The notes: generated from the sequence alone by a model not told the origin. Positions 27,371 through 36,860 are shown, numbered from the stretch's first letter. The stretch: DNA of 64,000 nt from Chryseobacterium binzhouense (GCF_007474545.1 NZ_VKOG01000001.1:744001-808000), one strand, 5' to 3'. Numbers and translations: made by a program.

Positions 27371-29194
27371 ACACCACAAGCTACTTTAGATATCGTAGGG
27401 AAGCCTGCGGTAGCAACAAATGTAGATGGTATCATCGCACCAAGATTAACAGGTGCTGAGTTAAGTGCAAAAGATGCAGTTTATACCTCAGCCCAAACAG
27501 GGGCATTAGTTTATGCTACAAGTGCAGCACCCAATAGTGGCAAAACCACTAAAGTAACAGCAGCAGGATATTACTACTTTGATGGAACAGAATGGGTGAA
27601 AGTAGGAAGTGGATTGCCTGTTACTGACATTAATCTTTATAAAGATAACGGGACACTTACTTCTAACAGAACTGTTACTTTAGATGGTAAAACCTTGACG
27701 TTCGATGGAAGCAATGAAAAAACTACTATTTCTCCTACTGGAGGTTTAACACAAGAAGGGAAAGTTAACGTAGCTAATATTACACTTAGATCTCCTGATA
27801 ACAATTCGAATGGAAAATCATCAAGTTTATTCATACAATCTTTTTCAGAAACTGCTGCACAGATTTTAGCAGGAGACGATGCTTCTTCTCTTACTATAGG
27901 AACACATTTTACTAGTGCTCCAGCTCCCATCATTTTTAATACTACTACAGCAACCAATGTTCTTGGAACTGAAAAAGCAAGAATTACTAGTAGTGGAAAT
28001 ATGGGAATAGCCACTAATCTTCCTACTCAAAAATTAGATGTAAACGGCAATGTGCGTTTTAGAGGTGTGCCTACCACAACTAGTTTAGCAGCGGGTGATA
28101 CTTTTTTAGTATTGGAATCAGACGGTACTGCTAAAAAAATTACGAATCCTGCAGGCAATGCAGTTATTACCGCAGAAAATGGTCTTAATAAAACTGTTGC
28201 AGGGGCAGTACGATTAGGCGGAACGTTAGATGCCAATACAATAATTACACAAGCCGATAAAACATTAGCGCTGACAGGAACAGCAGCCAACGCATTTTCT
28301 GTTGATGGAAATACATTTTCTGTAAATGCAGCTAATAACAGAGTTGGTATAGGAACAACTACACCAGAAAGGCCCTTAGAAATAGTAACAGGAGATGGCA
28401 CAGGTTTTCAACACTCTAATGGCACAATAAAACTAAGTTCTTATGTAGATAATACTGGGGCTACTTTTGGTACAAATACTAATCATAATTTTAAATTGAT
28501 GACCAATGCGAGTACAAAAATGCTAATTACTCCAACAGGTAATGTAGGGATTGGTACCGAGTCACCAAACACCAAACTACATATAGCAAGTACAGCCAAT
28601 CCGCTTACGATGACAGGTGTACAAACCGCTGCAATAGCAGATGATATCTTAACGATAAGCAACACGGGTGTAGTAAGAAAAAACTCTTTAGATAATTTAT
28701 TGAACGAAAAATCAATCCCTACCCCTGCTGTTTGGTTTTTAACAAACCAACAGAATAATTTTTTAAATGGTATTGCTGCAGGAAATACTGTTGTAACACC
28801 TATGACTTTATTAAAGAATAACATCCCTGGATTAACCTATAATGCATCTACTAGTACTATAACATTCCCAGCTGGTCTTTTTCAGATTTCTTATATCTAT
28901 GAAGGTCTTCATAACAACACAGGCTGTACTATTAGCTCATACATAGTAAATTTTCCTGATACAACTGCGGCAGGTGATGTAATACCTGCTGGAACTAGAA
29001 TTCACTCCACAAGCTCTCATAATCAAGGAGGACAATCTAACCATGGGGGTACTGTAACCTATACAGCAAGACTTAATGCTGGGCAAACATGGCAAATAAG
29101 ATTCGGAAGAGGACAATCAGGAAATTGCACTGGTACTGGCGGAGAACTCTATGCAAAAAGAACCCAATTAAGTATAATTAAAATTGGTGAATAA
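27287..29194 (+). CDS. Exported fibre-like repeat protein A
   Basis: This 635-residue protein has a signal peptide (MKKQLLAVALLATGLFFAQ) followed by a GRVGINTTTP motif, IIAPRLTGAELS, GALVYAT and a GYYYFDGTEWVKVGSG block. Later come GIGTTTPERPLEI and NVGIGTESPNTKLHIA repeats of the kind found in trimeric fibres and phage tail tips. From about residue 485 a beta-rich C-terminal domain ends in TQLSIIKIGE, reminiscent of a C1q/TNF-type head. No type IX sorting domain is present, so export beyond the periplasm would need another route. The gene is near-identical at its 5' end to the one at 29607. Confidence 0.7.
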   Translation: MKKQLLAVALLATGLFFAQEGRVGINTTTPQATLDIVGKPAVATNVDGIIAPRLTGAELSAKDAVYTSAQTGALVYATSAAPNSGKTTKVTAAGYYYFDGTEWVKVGSGLPVTDINLYKDNGTLTSNRTVTLDGKTLTFDGSNEKTTISPTGGLTQEGKVNVANITLRSPDNNSNGKSSSLFIQSFSETAAQILAGDDASSLTIGTHFTSAPAPIIFNTTTATNVLGTEKARITSSGNMGIATNLPTQKLDVNGNVRFRGVPTTTSLAAGDTFLVLESDGTAKKITNPAGNAVITAENGLNKTVAGAVRLGGTLDANTIITQADKTLALTGTAANAFSVDGNTFSVNAANNRVGIGTTTPERPLEIVTGDGTGFQHSNGTIKLSSYVDNTGATFGTNTNHNFKLMTNASTKMLITPTGNVGIGTESPNTKLHIASTANPLTMTGVQTAAIADDILTISNTGVVRKNSLDNLLNEKSIPTPAVWFLTNQQNNFLNGIAAGNTVVTPMTLLKNNIPGLTYNASTSTITFPAGLFQISYIYEGLHNNTGCTISSYIVNFPDTTAAGDVIPAGTRIHSTSSHNQGGQSNHGGTVTYTARLNAGQTWQIRFGRGQSGNCTGTGGELYAKRTQLSIIKIGE

Positions 29195-29226
29195 AAAAAT
29201 ACATTCTAAAAACAAACCATACACAA

Positions 29227-29580
29227 ATGAAAAAAACAGTATTTCTTTTGGCAAGCATACTTCTAATGTCTTGCACAAAAACAGAAAAAAAAGAACCACT
29301 AAGCAATTCTAAGGATACAGAAAATTCTGTAACTAAATCTGATATTTCAGAAGATTTGGTAATGGATAGTCTTTTCACTAAAGAAAAGGAAAAAATAGAT
29401 ATTATTTTCGATAATTCTAGCCAAACAGCCACTGTACTTTTTGAAGGTAATCAAGTACAACTAGAAGCACAAAAAACCGCTTCAGGAATAAGATATACAG
29501 GTAGCGGTTACGAATTACTAGGCAAAGGAACTGCTCTAGAATTAAAAAAAGACAGTATAACCATCGCAAAAAAACAATAA
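29227..29580 (+). CDS. MliC-like lipoprotein, copy 2
   Basis: This 117-residue protein has the same length and layout as the gene at 26907. The signal peptide ends in the lipobox LLMSC, and the C-terminal block ASGIRYTGSGYELLGKGTAL is nearly identical to the first copy, while the middle (residues 20-75) has diverged. This pattern suggests selection or recombination on the C-terminal block. It precedes fibre gene B by 26 bases and follows gene A by 32. Confidence 0.65.
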   Translation: MKKTVFLLASILLMSCTKTEKKEPLSNSKDTENSVTKSDISEDLVMDSLFTKEKEKIDIIFDNSSQTATVLFEGNQVQLEAQKTASGIRYTGSGYELLGKGTALELKKDSITIAKKQ

Positions 29581-29690
29581 ACATAATCTTTTTAAAATTT
29601 AACACAATGAAAAAACAATTATTAACAGTAGCAATTCTTGCTACAAGTCTTTTTTATGCGCAAGAGGGCAGAGTGGGTATCAATACCACT
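29479..29690 (+). repeat. Direct repeat, copy 2
   Basis: Partner of the repeat at 27159-27370, offset 2320 bases, spanning the lipoprotein 3' end and the start of the following fibre gene. Confidence 0.8.
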
Positions 29691-30854
29691 GACCCTAAAA
29701 CTACACTTGATGTGAGAGGCAAAGTGGGCTCCGATGGTAAATCTCCTTCAACTGAAATTACGGGTTTGCAAGCACCAAGATTAACCAGAGAAGAATTGAC
29801 CAATAAAGCAGCCATCTATGGTACAGATCAAAGAGGTGCATTAATCTATATTACAGATATTACAGGAGGAAACGCAGATTCAGCCTCACCAAGAAAAAAT
29901 GTAACCTCTGTAGGATATTACTACTTTGATGGGATAGAATGGATAAAAATAGGCTCTGGTTCTGGAACAACCAGTATAACGGCTGATAATGGTCTTACGA
30001 TGTCTACCACGAACAATGCGCAATTAGGAGGTACACTATTGAAAAATACAGATGTTGCGTTAGGTAATTTTAAACTTAATTTTACTGAAACAGCCACAAA
30101 CAACGGAAGTATTCTTGTCGGAACTTCTGCACCTACAGGAACGGGAGGTGTAGGTGCACCAACCGAAAAGTTAAGATTAGATGTAGATGGTATGACCAGA
30201 ACTGATAAGCTTACTGTAGGAGGTTCTACCTCTCTTACAGTTGCTGCTGCGCATATCAGAAATGAGAAATCTTCTGAGCCCATTTTGGTACTAACAGGAA
30301 CAAATTCTAATGCTTCAATAAATACAGGACTCCCTCTAAGAAAATTTGAGGTAACAGATGATGGTAAAGTAGGGATTGCTGCGCCAAACAGTTGGATTCA
30401 GACCTCTGGAACAACTCGCCCAACAGAATCTTTAGATGTGGGTGGAAATGTACGTTTTAGACAAGTGCCTTCTGGTACAGAAACAGCAGGAGACAAAATG
30501 ATGGTGTTGGCTTCTGACGGCACAGCTAAGTTATTACCACTGCCATCACCATCAACAAGCTTAAATATATCTCCTGTAATTACAGCAGGTAGTGCAACAC
30601 CTGTTTCAGCAACTTACGATGTTTTATTATTAGATATAAATGTCCCAACTCAAACAGTTACTTTACCAACATCTGCTAACGGTATTGCTGTTGGTAAAGT
30701 TGTGTATATATCACAAAAAGGCAGTGCGACAGTTACTATTAAGCCGCTTGTAAGAGAAGGAAGTCATGCAAATTTAGATGGTAGTTCAGGGGGTACTTAT
30801 ATTTACATAGGAGGTACGGGAGATGGCTCTTGGATTCGTGCTTCAGGTTACTAA
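29607..30854 (+). CDS. Exported fibre-like repeat protein B
   Basis: This 415-residue paralogue of A begins with a signal peptide that differs from that of A at only a few residues. Next come GRVGINTTDPKTTLDVRGK, LQAPRLTREELTNK, GALIYIT and GYYYFDGIEWIKIGSGSG. The middle is shorter, with GIAAPNSW and DVGGNVRFRQVP, and the last 95 residues (from about 320) form a distinct beta-rich domain ending SWIRASGY. The longer N-terminal TREEL insert is shared with the protein at 32744. It lies in the same closely spaced gene run. Confidence 0.7.
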   Translation: MKKQLLTVAILATSLFYAQEGRVGINTTDPKTTLDVRGKVGSDGKSPSTEITGLQAPRLTREELTNKAAIYGTDQRGALIYITDITGGNADSASPRKNVTSVGYYYFDGIEWIKIGSGSGTTSITADNGLTMSTTNNAQLGGTLLKNTDVALGNFKLNFTETATNNGSILVGTSAPTGTGGVGAPTEKLRLDVDGMTRTDKLTVGGSTSLTVAAAHIRNEKSSEPILVLTGTNSNASINTGLPLRKFEVTDDGKVGIAAPNSWIQTSGTTRPTESLDVGGNVRFRQVPSGTETAGDKMMVLASDGTAKLLPLPSPSTSLNISPVITAGSATPVSATYDVLLLDINVPTQTVTLPTSANGIAVGKVVYISQKGSATVTIKPLVREGSHANLDGSSGGTYIYIGGTGDGSWIRASGY

Positions 30855-30890
30855 TTCTATTGATAATCATTCAATTAACAACATAAAAAA

Positions 30891-32351
30891 ATGAAAAATA
30901 ATTATATTAAAATAAAATTTTTAGTTTCAGGTCTTATTCTTGCCACAGCAAGTTTGTCGTCTGCACAAGTTAGAATTGTAAATACTACTACACTTCAAGA
31001 AGCAGTTAATAGTTCTGCTTTTATTGATGCTTCATCCAATTTTACTCTAAATGAAACTCCAAACATTGGAAAAGGTATGCTTTTTCCCAGAACAGATTTA
31101 TCTAGATTTACTTCTTTTGGGGGTGCGCCTATAGGAATAGGAAATTCTTATCCTACTCGTTATGATGGATTGATTGTCTATAACATCAAAGACGGTGGTA
31201 AAGCAGGGGTAGGTGCTACTGAAGGCGAATTAAAGCCGGGTTTTTGGTTTTATGAAAACAAGTCTACAACAACCAATGGTGGTACTTGGAAACAAATAAG
31301 TAGTCCTACTACCAATTTGCTTACTATCGCAGGAGCTACACTTACCAGCACCGTAAATGGTGTTACTAGTACAGTTACTTTACCTGCCGCAAACAGTGGA
31401 GTAGATAACCCGGCCAACAACGGTCTTAGCAAAGATGGTACTACTGTGCAGCTTGGTGGTAGTCTGCTAAAAGATACTTCTATTGAGCTAAATGATAAGA
31501 GCTTAAATTTTACTGGTGCACAAGGAAAAATTGGGGTTGGTACCAATAATCCATTGTCTAAATTCAATATTCAAGGAGGCGCTTTAAGTATTGGAGACCT
31601 AACAAATTATTCTGGTGGTTTACAAGTGGTAAACCAAAATGCTGATAGAGCTATTATGCGAGTTTATTCTTCTAATAATACAGAAAGATTTACGATACAA
31701 GAGAACGGAAATATCGGTATAGGAACTAATAACCCTACTAGAAAATTACATATTGATGGTAATATAAGGATAGAAAATATGATTGAGGGTGATGTAAATA
31801 ATGGAGACAGAGTCCTTGCAATAGCTATCGATGGAAACGTGAAAAGCGTAGCTGTTAACGAAATTCTTAACAGTGAACCTAGATTTATCAATGCAGGGAA
31901 TATAGAAGGAGAAAGAGTTATAGCAGAAGGGGTAACCAATCTAATTGATGGCGCACAAATTAATGTAACAGTACCTGCAAATACAACTTATAAAGTAGTA
32001 GTTTCAGGAAATGCTGTAGTGCAACACCCAGTAAAGGTTAATGATCCTCAAGCGCCAAACTTTACCTATGGAAGTGGGCAGTTTCAACTTAGAGTTAATG
32101 GGTCTACTGTAGCAACTGTAGGTACAGGATTTTCAACACGGAAAATAACCGAGTTAAATCCTACTCATTGGCAGTCTACAGGTAATGCTACTACATTGAA
32201 CCACGTTATCGAAATCAATAATACAAGCGGTTCTCCAATAACCAGAACCATCAATGTTCATTATTGGGCAAAAAATACTACTACAGGATTAGCTAATAAA
32301 AATCATCAAGCATTTTTTAAAGGAACTTTCCAAACGTATAGAATGCCATAA
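30891..32351 (+). CDS. Exported fibre-like repeat protein C
   Basis: This 486-residue protein has a signal peptide (residues 1-25, ending SSAQ) and only loose similarity to A and B at the N-terminus (MLFPRTDLSRFTS, DGLIVYNIKDGG, FWFYENKST). It keeps NGLSKDGTTVQLGG and the fibre repeats KIGVGTNNPLSKFNI and NIGIGTNNPTRKLHIDGN. The C-terminal domain (about 330-486) is beta-rich with NVTVPANTTYKVVVSG and differs from A and B. It is the last gene of the tight run; no convincing terminator follows, only a stem-loop without a T tract. Confidence 0.7.
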   Translation: MKNNYIKIKFLVSGLILATASLSSAQVRIVNTTTLQEAVNSSAFIDASSNFTLNETPNIGKGMLFPRTDLSRFTSFGGAPIGIGNSYPTRYDGLIVYNIKDGGKAGVGATEGELKPGFWFYENKSTTTNGGTWKQISSPTTNLLTIAGATLTSTVNGVTSTVTLPAANSGVDNPANNGLSKDGTTVQLGGSLLKDTSIELNDKSLNFTGAQGKIGVGTNNPLSKFNIQGGALSIGDLTNYSGGLQVVNQNADRAIMRVYSSNNTERFTIQENGNIGIGTNNPTRKLHIDGNIRIENMIEGDVNNGDRVLAIAIDGNVKSVAVNEILNSEPRFINAGNIEGERVIAEGVTNLIDGAQINVTVPANTTYKVVVSGNAVVQHPVKVNDPQAPNFTYGSGQFQLRVNGSTVATVGTGFSTRKITELNPTHWQSTGNATTLNHVIEINNTSGSPITRTINVHYWAKNTTTGLANKNHQAFFKGTFQTYRMP

Positions 32352-32743
32352 ATCAAAAATTAAATAATGCTGTTCCTGCAGTCGGTATTGTAGGGACAGT
32401 TGAGAAAACATGTATAATTAATTTTTATTTATATTTTAATTATTTGTATTAATTTAAGTGTATATTTTATAATATGTGGTATTTATTTTTGTTTTTTAAA
32501 AATTATATTGCTAATTTTACATCTAAATTATAATGATTATATGTTTTTATTATTAAGACATATATATAAACAAATAGGTTAATAATATGAATTTATTCGG
32601 TAGAAGAAATAAGAATGACCTATATAGCTGTTTACATAAATAAAAATTTAATCTTTTTTCTCAAATTTTTATTAGTCTGTATAGTATTTCTTATTCAATT
32701 ATTTTGAATTGTAATGATACGTCTAATTAAAAATTTGAGAAAA
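32352..32743. other. Non-coding gap with a stem-loop and a putative promoter
   Basis: This 392-base AT-rich gap has no plausible gene. An 11-bp stem-loop (CTGTTCCTGCA at 32370 with TGTAGGGACAG at 32389) follows gene C but lacks a T tract. The rest is the upstream region of the next fibre gene, including the promoter-like element at 32489. Confidence 0.6.
32489..32519 (+). promoter_or_regulatory. Putative promoter of fibre gene D with a long leader
   Basis: TTG at 32489-32491 and TAATTTTA at 32512-32519 are separated by 20 bases, a TTG-N20-TAnnTTTA form like that before dnaE. It would give a leader of about 215 bases. Weak, given the AT-rich context. Confidence 0.3.
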
Positions 32744-34702
32744 ATGAAAAAAGTTTTATTTTCAATTATGTCATTAGTATCTGCTTTATGTTTGGGACAA
32801 GAAGGCAGAGTAGGTGTTAATACCACAGATCCCAAAACTACAATGGATGTACGAGGCAAAACAAATGCCTTAGGAGTTTCCTTAGCAACAGACATTACGG
32901 GTCTGCAAGCACCAAGATTAACAAGAGAAGAATTAACCAACAAAGGAGAATTGCTCTACGGAACAGATCAAAGTGGCGCTTTAGTTTATATTACAGATGT
33001 TACAGCAGGTACAGCTTCAGGACAAAGAATTAACATGACTACATCCGGTTATTACTATTTTAATGGATCGCTTTGGGTTAAAATAGGAGCAGGAGATCCT
33101 GCTCCAGAAATTAATCTTTACAAAGATGATGGCACTCTTACTAATAACAGAACGGTAACACAGAATGGAAATAGCCTTGCCATAACAGGAACCAACCAAA
33201 GAACAGTTTTTTCTCCTAATGCAGGAATTTCACAAGAAGCTCTAGCTAGCTCAACCACTGGATTGGCTAACATCATTATTACTTCTCCCGATAGAAATAG
33301 TAATGGAACAGTCTCTAGACTTAGTTTGCAGTCTTTTCCAGAATCAAATGCACAAGTATTTGCAGGATTGGATGCTTCCACATTAGATGTGGGTTCAAAC
33401 GCAACTACTAACCCTGTTCCACTTCGTTTCTTGACGAGTTCGGGATCTGGTGCATTAGGCACAGAAAAAGCAAGAATTGGCGCTGATGGCAGAATGGGCA
33501 TAGGGGTTACTATACCTTCAGAATTATTAGACGTAAATGGTAATGTAAGATTCAGAAGCGTACCTACAGCAACTGCCTTAGCAACTGGCGATGAATTTTT
33601 GGTTCTATCATCAAATGGAACTGCAAAAAAAATTACCAATCCGGCAGCCAGTAGCATTGTTGATGCTCAAAACGGACTCACAAAAACCCCAAGCAACTTC
33701 GTAGAACTAGGTGGTGATTTAACCAGAGCTACAACGGTTTCTAATCTTTCTGCAACCAATACAATGCAATTTACTGGTACTGGTATTAATGCTTTTTCGG
33801 TTGACGGCACTACTTTTTCTGTAGATGCAGATGCAAATAGGATCGGGATAGGGACTGCTGCTCCTACGCAAGCTTTAGATGTAAGAGGAAATATAAATGT
33901 AGAAAATGCAAATGCGGGAGTGGTGGTTAACTCAACAGATTCTACACCTTCTAGATTGGTTCTAACAAGAAGCAATGGAGGAGTAAATCTTGCTGCAAAT
34001 GATGAAATAGGCAGAATTAATTTTAATGGGAGAAGAAATGGAGCTGTTGCCACACTTAGCACAATACTCTCTACTTATGAAGGAAACGGAACTACTAATC
34101 TTACAGGATATGAATTTTACAATAACGGTATTCTCACTACACCATCTTTGGTGCTTCGATCTACAGGAAATCTCGGTGTAGGTGTTGTTTCTCCTTCTGA
34201 AAAATTAGATGTTAACGGGAACATCAAATTTTCTGGTGCCTTAATGCCTAATAATGATCCTGGAACAAATTTTCAGATCCTAAAAAGTACAGGTTCAGAT
34301 AGTCCGCCTGTTTGGTCACCAGATGTTAATACACTTGGAAATGGAGCAGGCCGGGTAAGTTCTGCAAATGGGGTAAGCACTACTATTACACCATGTAATA
34401 CTTCAGCAGCAAATAAAAATGTTACTTTAATTAGAGTGTTTTCTAATTTAGATGGTCTTAATAATGGATTGTACCTTGAACTTCTAGTTACAACGGGAGC
34501 CAATACGGGTGTTCAGGAGTTGCATAACTTGAGGTTTAATGGTGGTACAACTACTGCTGATACATCTACTGCGGGTACTTGGACGTATAACTTAGGAAAT
34601 GGTATTTTTAGAGTGATACTTTCTGGTACAAACAGACCTTTTACGGTTAGATTTGAAGGCGCATCGTTTGCAGGGAATATTGTTTACGAATGTTTGAGAT
34701 AA
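32744..34702 (+). CDS. Exported fibre-like repeat protein D
   Basis: I chose the start at 32744 (MKKVLFSIMSLVSALCLGQ), which makes a normal signal peptide; the ATG at 32714 adds 10 basic residues. The protein has 652 residues. It shares GRVGVNTTDPKTTMDVRGK, LQAPRLTREELTNKG, GALVYIT and GYYYFNGSLWVKIGAG with B, and its long middle (INLYKDDGTLTNNRTVT) with A. Fibre repeats include MGIGVTIPSELLDVNGNVRF and GIGTAAPTQALDVRGN. The C-terminal head (about 545-652), ending IVYECLR, matches none of the other three. It stands apart from the five-gene run with its own upstream region and terminator. Confidence 0.7.
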   Translation: MKKVLFSIMSLVSALCLGQEGRVGVNTTDPKTTMDVRGKTNALGVSLATDITGLQAPRLTREELTNKGELLYGTDQSGALVYITDVTAGTASGQRINMTTSGYYYFNGSLWVKIGAGDPAPEINLYKDDGTLTNNRTVTQNGNSLAITGTNQRTVFSPNAGISQEALASSTTGLANIIITSPDRNSNGTVSRLSLQSFPESNAQVFAGLDASTLDVGSNATTNPVPLRFLTSSGSGALGTEKARIGADGRMGIGVTIPSELLDVNGNVRFRSVPTATALATGDEFLVLSSNGTAKKITNPAASSIVDAQNGLTKTPSNFVELGGDLTRATTVSNLSATNTMQFTGTGINAFSVDGTTFSVDADANRIGIGTAAPTQALDVRGNINVENANAGVVVNSTDSTPSRLVLTRSNGGVNLAANDEIGRINFNGRRNGAVATLSTILSTYEGNGTTNLTGYEFYNNGILTTPSLVLRSTGNLGVGVVSPSEKLDVNGNIKFSGALMPNNDPGTNFQILKSTGSDSPPVWSPDVNTLGNGAGRVSSANGVSTTITPCNTSAANKNVTLIRVFSNLDGLNNGLYLELLVTTGANTGVQELHNLRFNGGTTTADTSTAGTWTYNLGNGIFRVILSGTNRPFTVRFEGASFAGNIVYECLR

Positions 34703-34752
34703 ATTTTTTAAAATAGTCGCTTAATAGCATTAAAATTATCTTATACAAAATC

Positions 34753-34779
34753 AAGCCCATTGCATTTGTGATGGGTTTT
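34753..34779 (+). terminator. Terminator after fibre gene D
   Basis: AAGCCCAT pairs with ATGGGTTT (one G-U) around a 10-base loop, then a short T-rich run. Moderate. Confidence 0.6.
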
Positions 34780-34907
34780 ATTATTTGTTAATTAGTCTTT
34801 TATGTTTTTTTATTCCAAAAGTATAAACGGAAAACTTAAGTAAAATACCTTGCAGTCATCTGTTTTCACTCTTAAATTATCCGTATTTTTGCAAAAATTA
34901 TAGAATC

Positions 34908-36020
34908 GTGATTAATAACGACCAGATAAAAGAAGTACAGTCAAGAATTGAAGACCTTCATAGGTATTTGCAGATTGACAAAAAAAAGATAGAAATCTCA
35001 AATGATGATGAAAAAACTGCTGCTCCGGAATTTTGGGACAATCCCAAGACTGCCGAAGTTTTCTTAAAACAGCTTCGCTCTAAGAAAAAGTGGGTGGAAG
35101 ATTATGAAGAAATCAATACACAGTTTGAGGATCTTCAGGTTTTGATGGAATTCGCTAAAGAAGATTCCGATTCTGAAAAAGAGCTTGACGAAACTTTTCC
35201 AAAACTTTTGGAAAAAATTGAAGATCTTGAGTTTAAAAATATGCTTTCTAATGAAGGTGATGAGCTTTCAGCAGTTCTGCAAATTACAGCAGGAGCAGGA
35301 GGAACCGAAAGCTGTGACTGGGCTTCAATGCTGATGAGAATGTATACAATGTGGGCAGAAAAACAGGGGTATAAGATTCGGGAACTCAACTTTCAGGAAG
35401 GTGATGTCGCCGGAGTGAAAACGGTGACGCTTGAAATAGAAGGTGAGTTTGCTTTCGGATATCTAAGAGGTGAAAACGGTGTACATCGTTTGGTAAGAAT
35501 TTCACCGTTTGATTCTAATGCCAAACGTCACACAAGTTTTGTTTCCGTATATGTTTATCCTTTGGTAGATGATACGATAGAAATCAATATCAATCCTGCA
35601 GATATTTCTTTTGAAACCATGCGAAGTTCCGGAGCAGGAGGACAGAATGTAAACAAGGTGGAAACAGCGGTTCGCCTTCGTCACGCCCCAACAGGAATTA
35701 TTATTGAAAACTCCGAGTCCCGTTCTCAGCTTCAGAATAAAGAAAAAGCAATGCAGTTGCTTCGCTCCAGATTATACGAAATGGAACTGGAAGAAAGAAT
35801 GAAAGCACGAAATGAAATAGAAGCCAACAAAATGAAAATAGAATGGGGAAGCCAGATCAGAAATTACGTAATGCATCCTTATAAATTGGTAAAAGATGTA
35901 CGCTCAGGATATGAAACTTCAGATGTAGATGCAGTAATGAACGGTAATCTGACTCCGTTTCTGAAAGCATTTTTAATGGCAGATGGAACAGCCGTTTCAG
36001 ATAATGATGTAGACTTATAA
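34908..36020 (+). CDS. prfB: Peptide chain release factor 2
   Basis: This 370-residue protein begins at a GTG (34908). The SPF tripeptide that reads UGA/UAA stop codons is at 199-201 (RISPFDSN), and the GGQ hydrolysis motif is at 244-246 ([11 protein letters not shown]). Many prfB genes need a programmed +1 frameshift near codon 26. Here the reading frame runs unbroken through the equivalent [10 protein letters not shown] position, with no in-frame UGA, so autoregulation by frameshifting is absent. Preceded by a TATTTTTG -7-like element at 34884. No close terminator. Confidence 0.93.
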   Translation: MINNDQIKEVQSRIEDLHRYLQIDKKKIEISNDDEKTAAPEFWDNPKTAEVFLKQLRSKKKWVEDYEEINTQFEDLQVLMEFAKEDSDSEKELDETFPKLLEKIEDLEFKNMLSNEGDELSAVLQITAGAGGTESCDWASMLMRMYTMWAEKQGYKIRELNFQEGDVAGVKTVTLEIEGEFAFGYLRGENGVHRLVRISPFDSNAKRHTSFVSVYVYPLVDDTIEININPADISFETMRSSGAGGQNVNKVETAVRLRHAPTGIIIENSESRSQLQNKEKAMQLLRSRLYEMELEERMKARNEIEANKMKIEWGSQIRNYVMHPYKLVKDVRSGYETSDVDAVMNGNLTPFLKAFLMADGTAVSDNDVDL

Positions 36021-36106
36021 ATCTCATGTCAGAATTTTCGTTAAAAAGTGCTAATATATTTCCTTTTCAAAAGGATTAAGCTTATTTTTGCTACTTATCA
36101 TTACAT

Positions 36107-36823
36107 ATGGAAGATATCAATAGCTGGAAAGATTTATTAAACCCGGAACTCTACATTAAAATGGGTGGGTTTTGGCTGATTTTATTTATTGTTTTTGCTG
36201 AAACAGGCTTGTTTGTAGGGTTTTTCCTTCCCGGAGATTCACTGCTTTTTGTTTCAGGAATTTATGCGGTAGAAATCATCAGAGAGACTTTCGGTTCTAC
36301 CGGTAGTGATTTTTTAGATACTACATTACTGGCAACAGCCGTTGCAATTGCTGCCATTGTCGGGAATCAGGTAGGATATTGGTTTGGGCGCAAAACAGGT
36401 CCTGCTTTGTATAATAAGAAAGATACCATGCTTTTCAAGAAAAAATATTTGTATCAGGCGCATGATTTCTTTGAGAAAAACGGAGCTTTAGCAATTATCA
36501 TGGCAAGATTTTTACCGGTCGTAAGAACTTTTATGCCGATTGTTGCGGGAATTGTACAGATGGACAGAAGGCAATTTGTAAGAGATAATGTGATTGGAGG
36601 TATCTTATGGTCTTTTATTCTGATTTTTGCAGGGCACTACCTGAATGAGCTGTTTAGAGCACAATTTGGAATTGATCTGAAAGATAAACTTGAATTTATT
36701 ATTATTGTAATCGTATTAATTACTACTGTTCCGGTAGTTCTTAAATTTGTATTTGGAGCACCAAAAGGAAATCCTAAACTGGAAGATGAAAGATTGGATG
36801 AATTGATTGATAAAGAAGATTAA
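36107..36823 (+). CDS. DedA family membrane protein
   Basis: This 238-residue polytopic protein has the DedA/SNARE-associated pattern: ETGLFVGFFLPGDSLLFVSG (about residues 31-50), the ARFLPVVRTFMPIVAG motif near 145, and FILIFAGHYLNE. DedA proteins are linked to phospholipid flipping and membrane potential, though the exact substrate of this one is unknown. Two to three more membrane helices follow, with an acidic C-terminal tail. Its terminator overlaps the stop codon of the convergent esterase gene. Confidence 0.88.
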   Translation: MEDINSWKDLLNPELYIKMGGFWLILFIVFAETGLFVGFFLPGDSLLFVSGIYAVEIIRETFGSTGSDFLDTTLLATAVAIAAIVGNQVGYWFGRKTGPALYNKKDTMLFKKKYLYQAHDFFEKNGALAIIMARFLPVVRTFMPIVAGIVQMDRRQFVRDNVIGGILWSFILIFAGHYLNELFRAQFGIDLKDKLEFIIIVIVLITTVPVVLKFVFGAPKGNPKLEDERLDELIDKED

Positions 36824-36831
36824 TATAATTT

Positions 36832-36860
36832 AATAGCCTGCATTTGCAGGTTATTTTTTT
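36832..36860. terminator. Bidirectional terminator between DedA and esterase genes
   Basis: A 10-bp stem (AATAGCCTGC with GCAGGTTATT, one G-U) around an ATTT loop, followed by T's. It overlaps the minus-strand stop codon at 36851-36853. Confidence 0.7.

Noticed and set aside
32352-32743. Stem-loop at 32370-32399 as a terminator after fibre gene C.
   Set aside because: The stem is good but no T tract follows; termination is not supported.
27637-34503. Minus-strand ORFs (about 60-180 residues) rich in Pro, Val and Leu opposite the fibre genes.
   Set aside because: They lie wholly inside longer forward genes with signal peptides and conserved motifs; composition reflects reverse reading of Thr/Gly/Asn-rich repeats.
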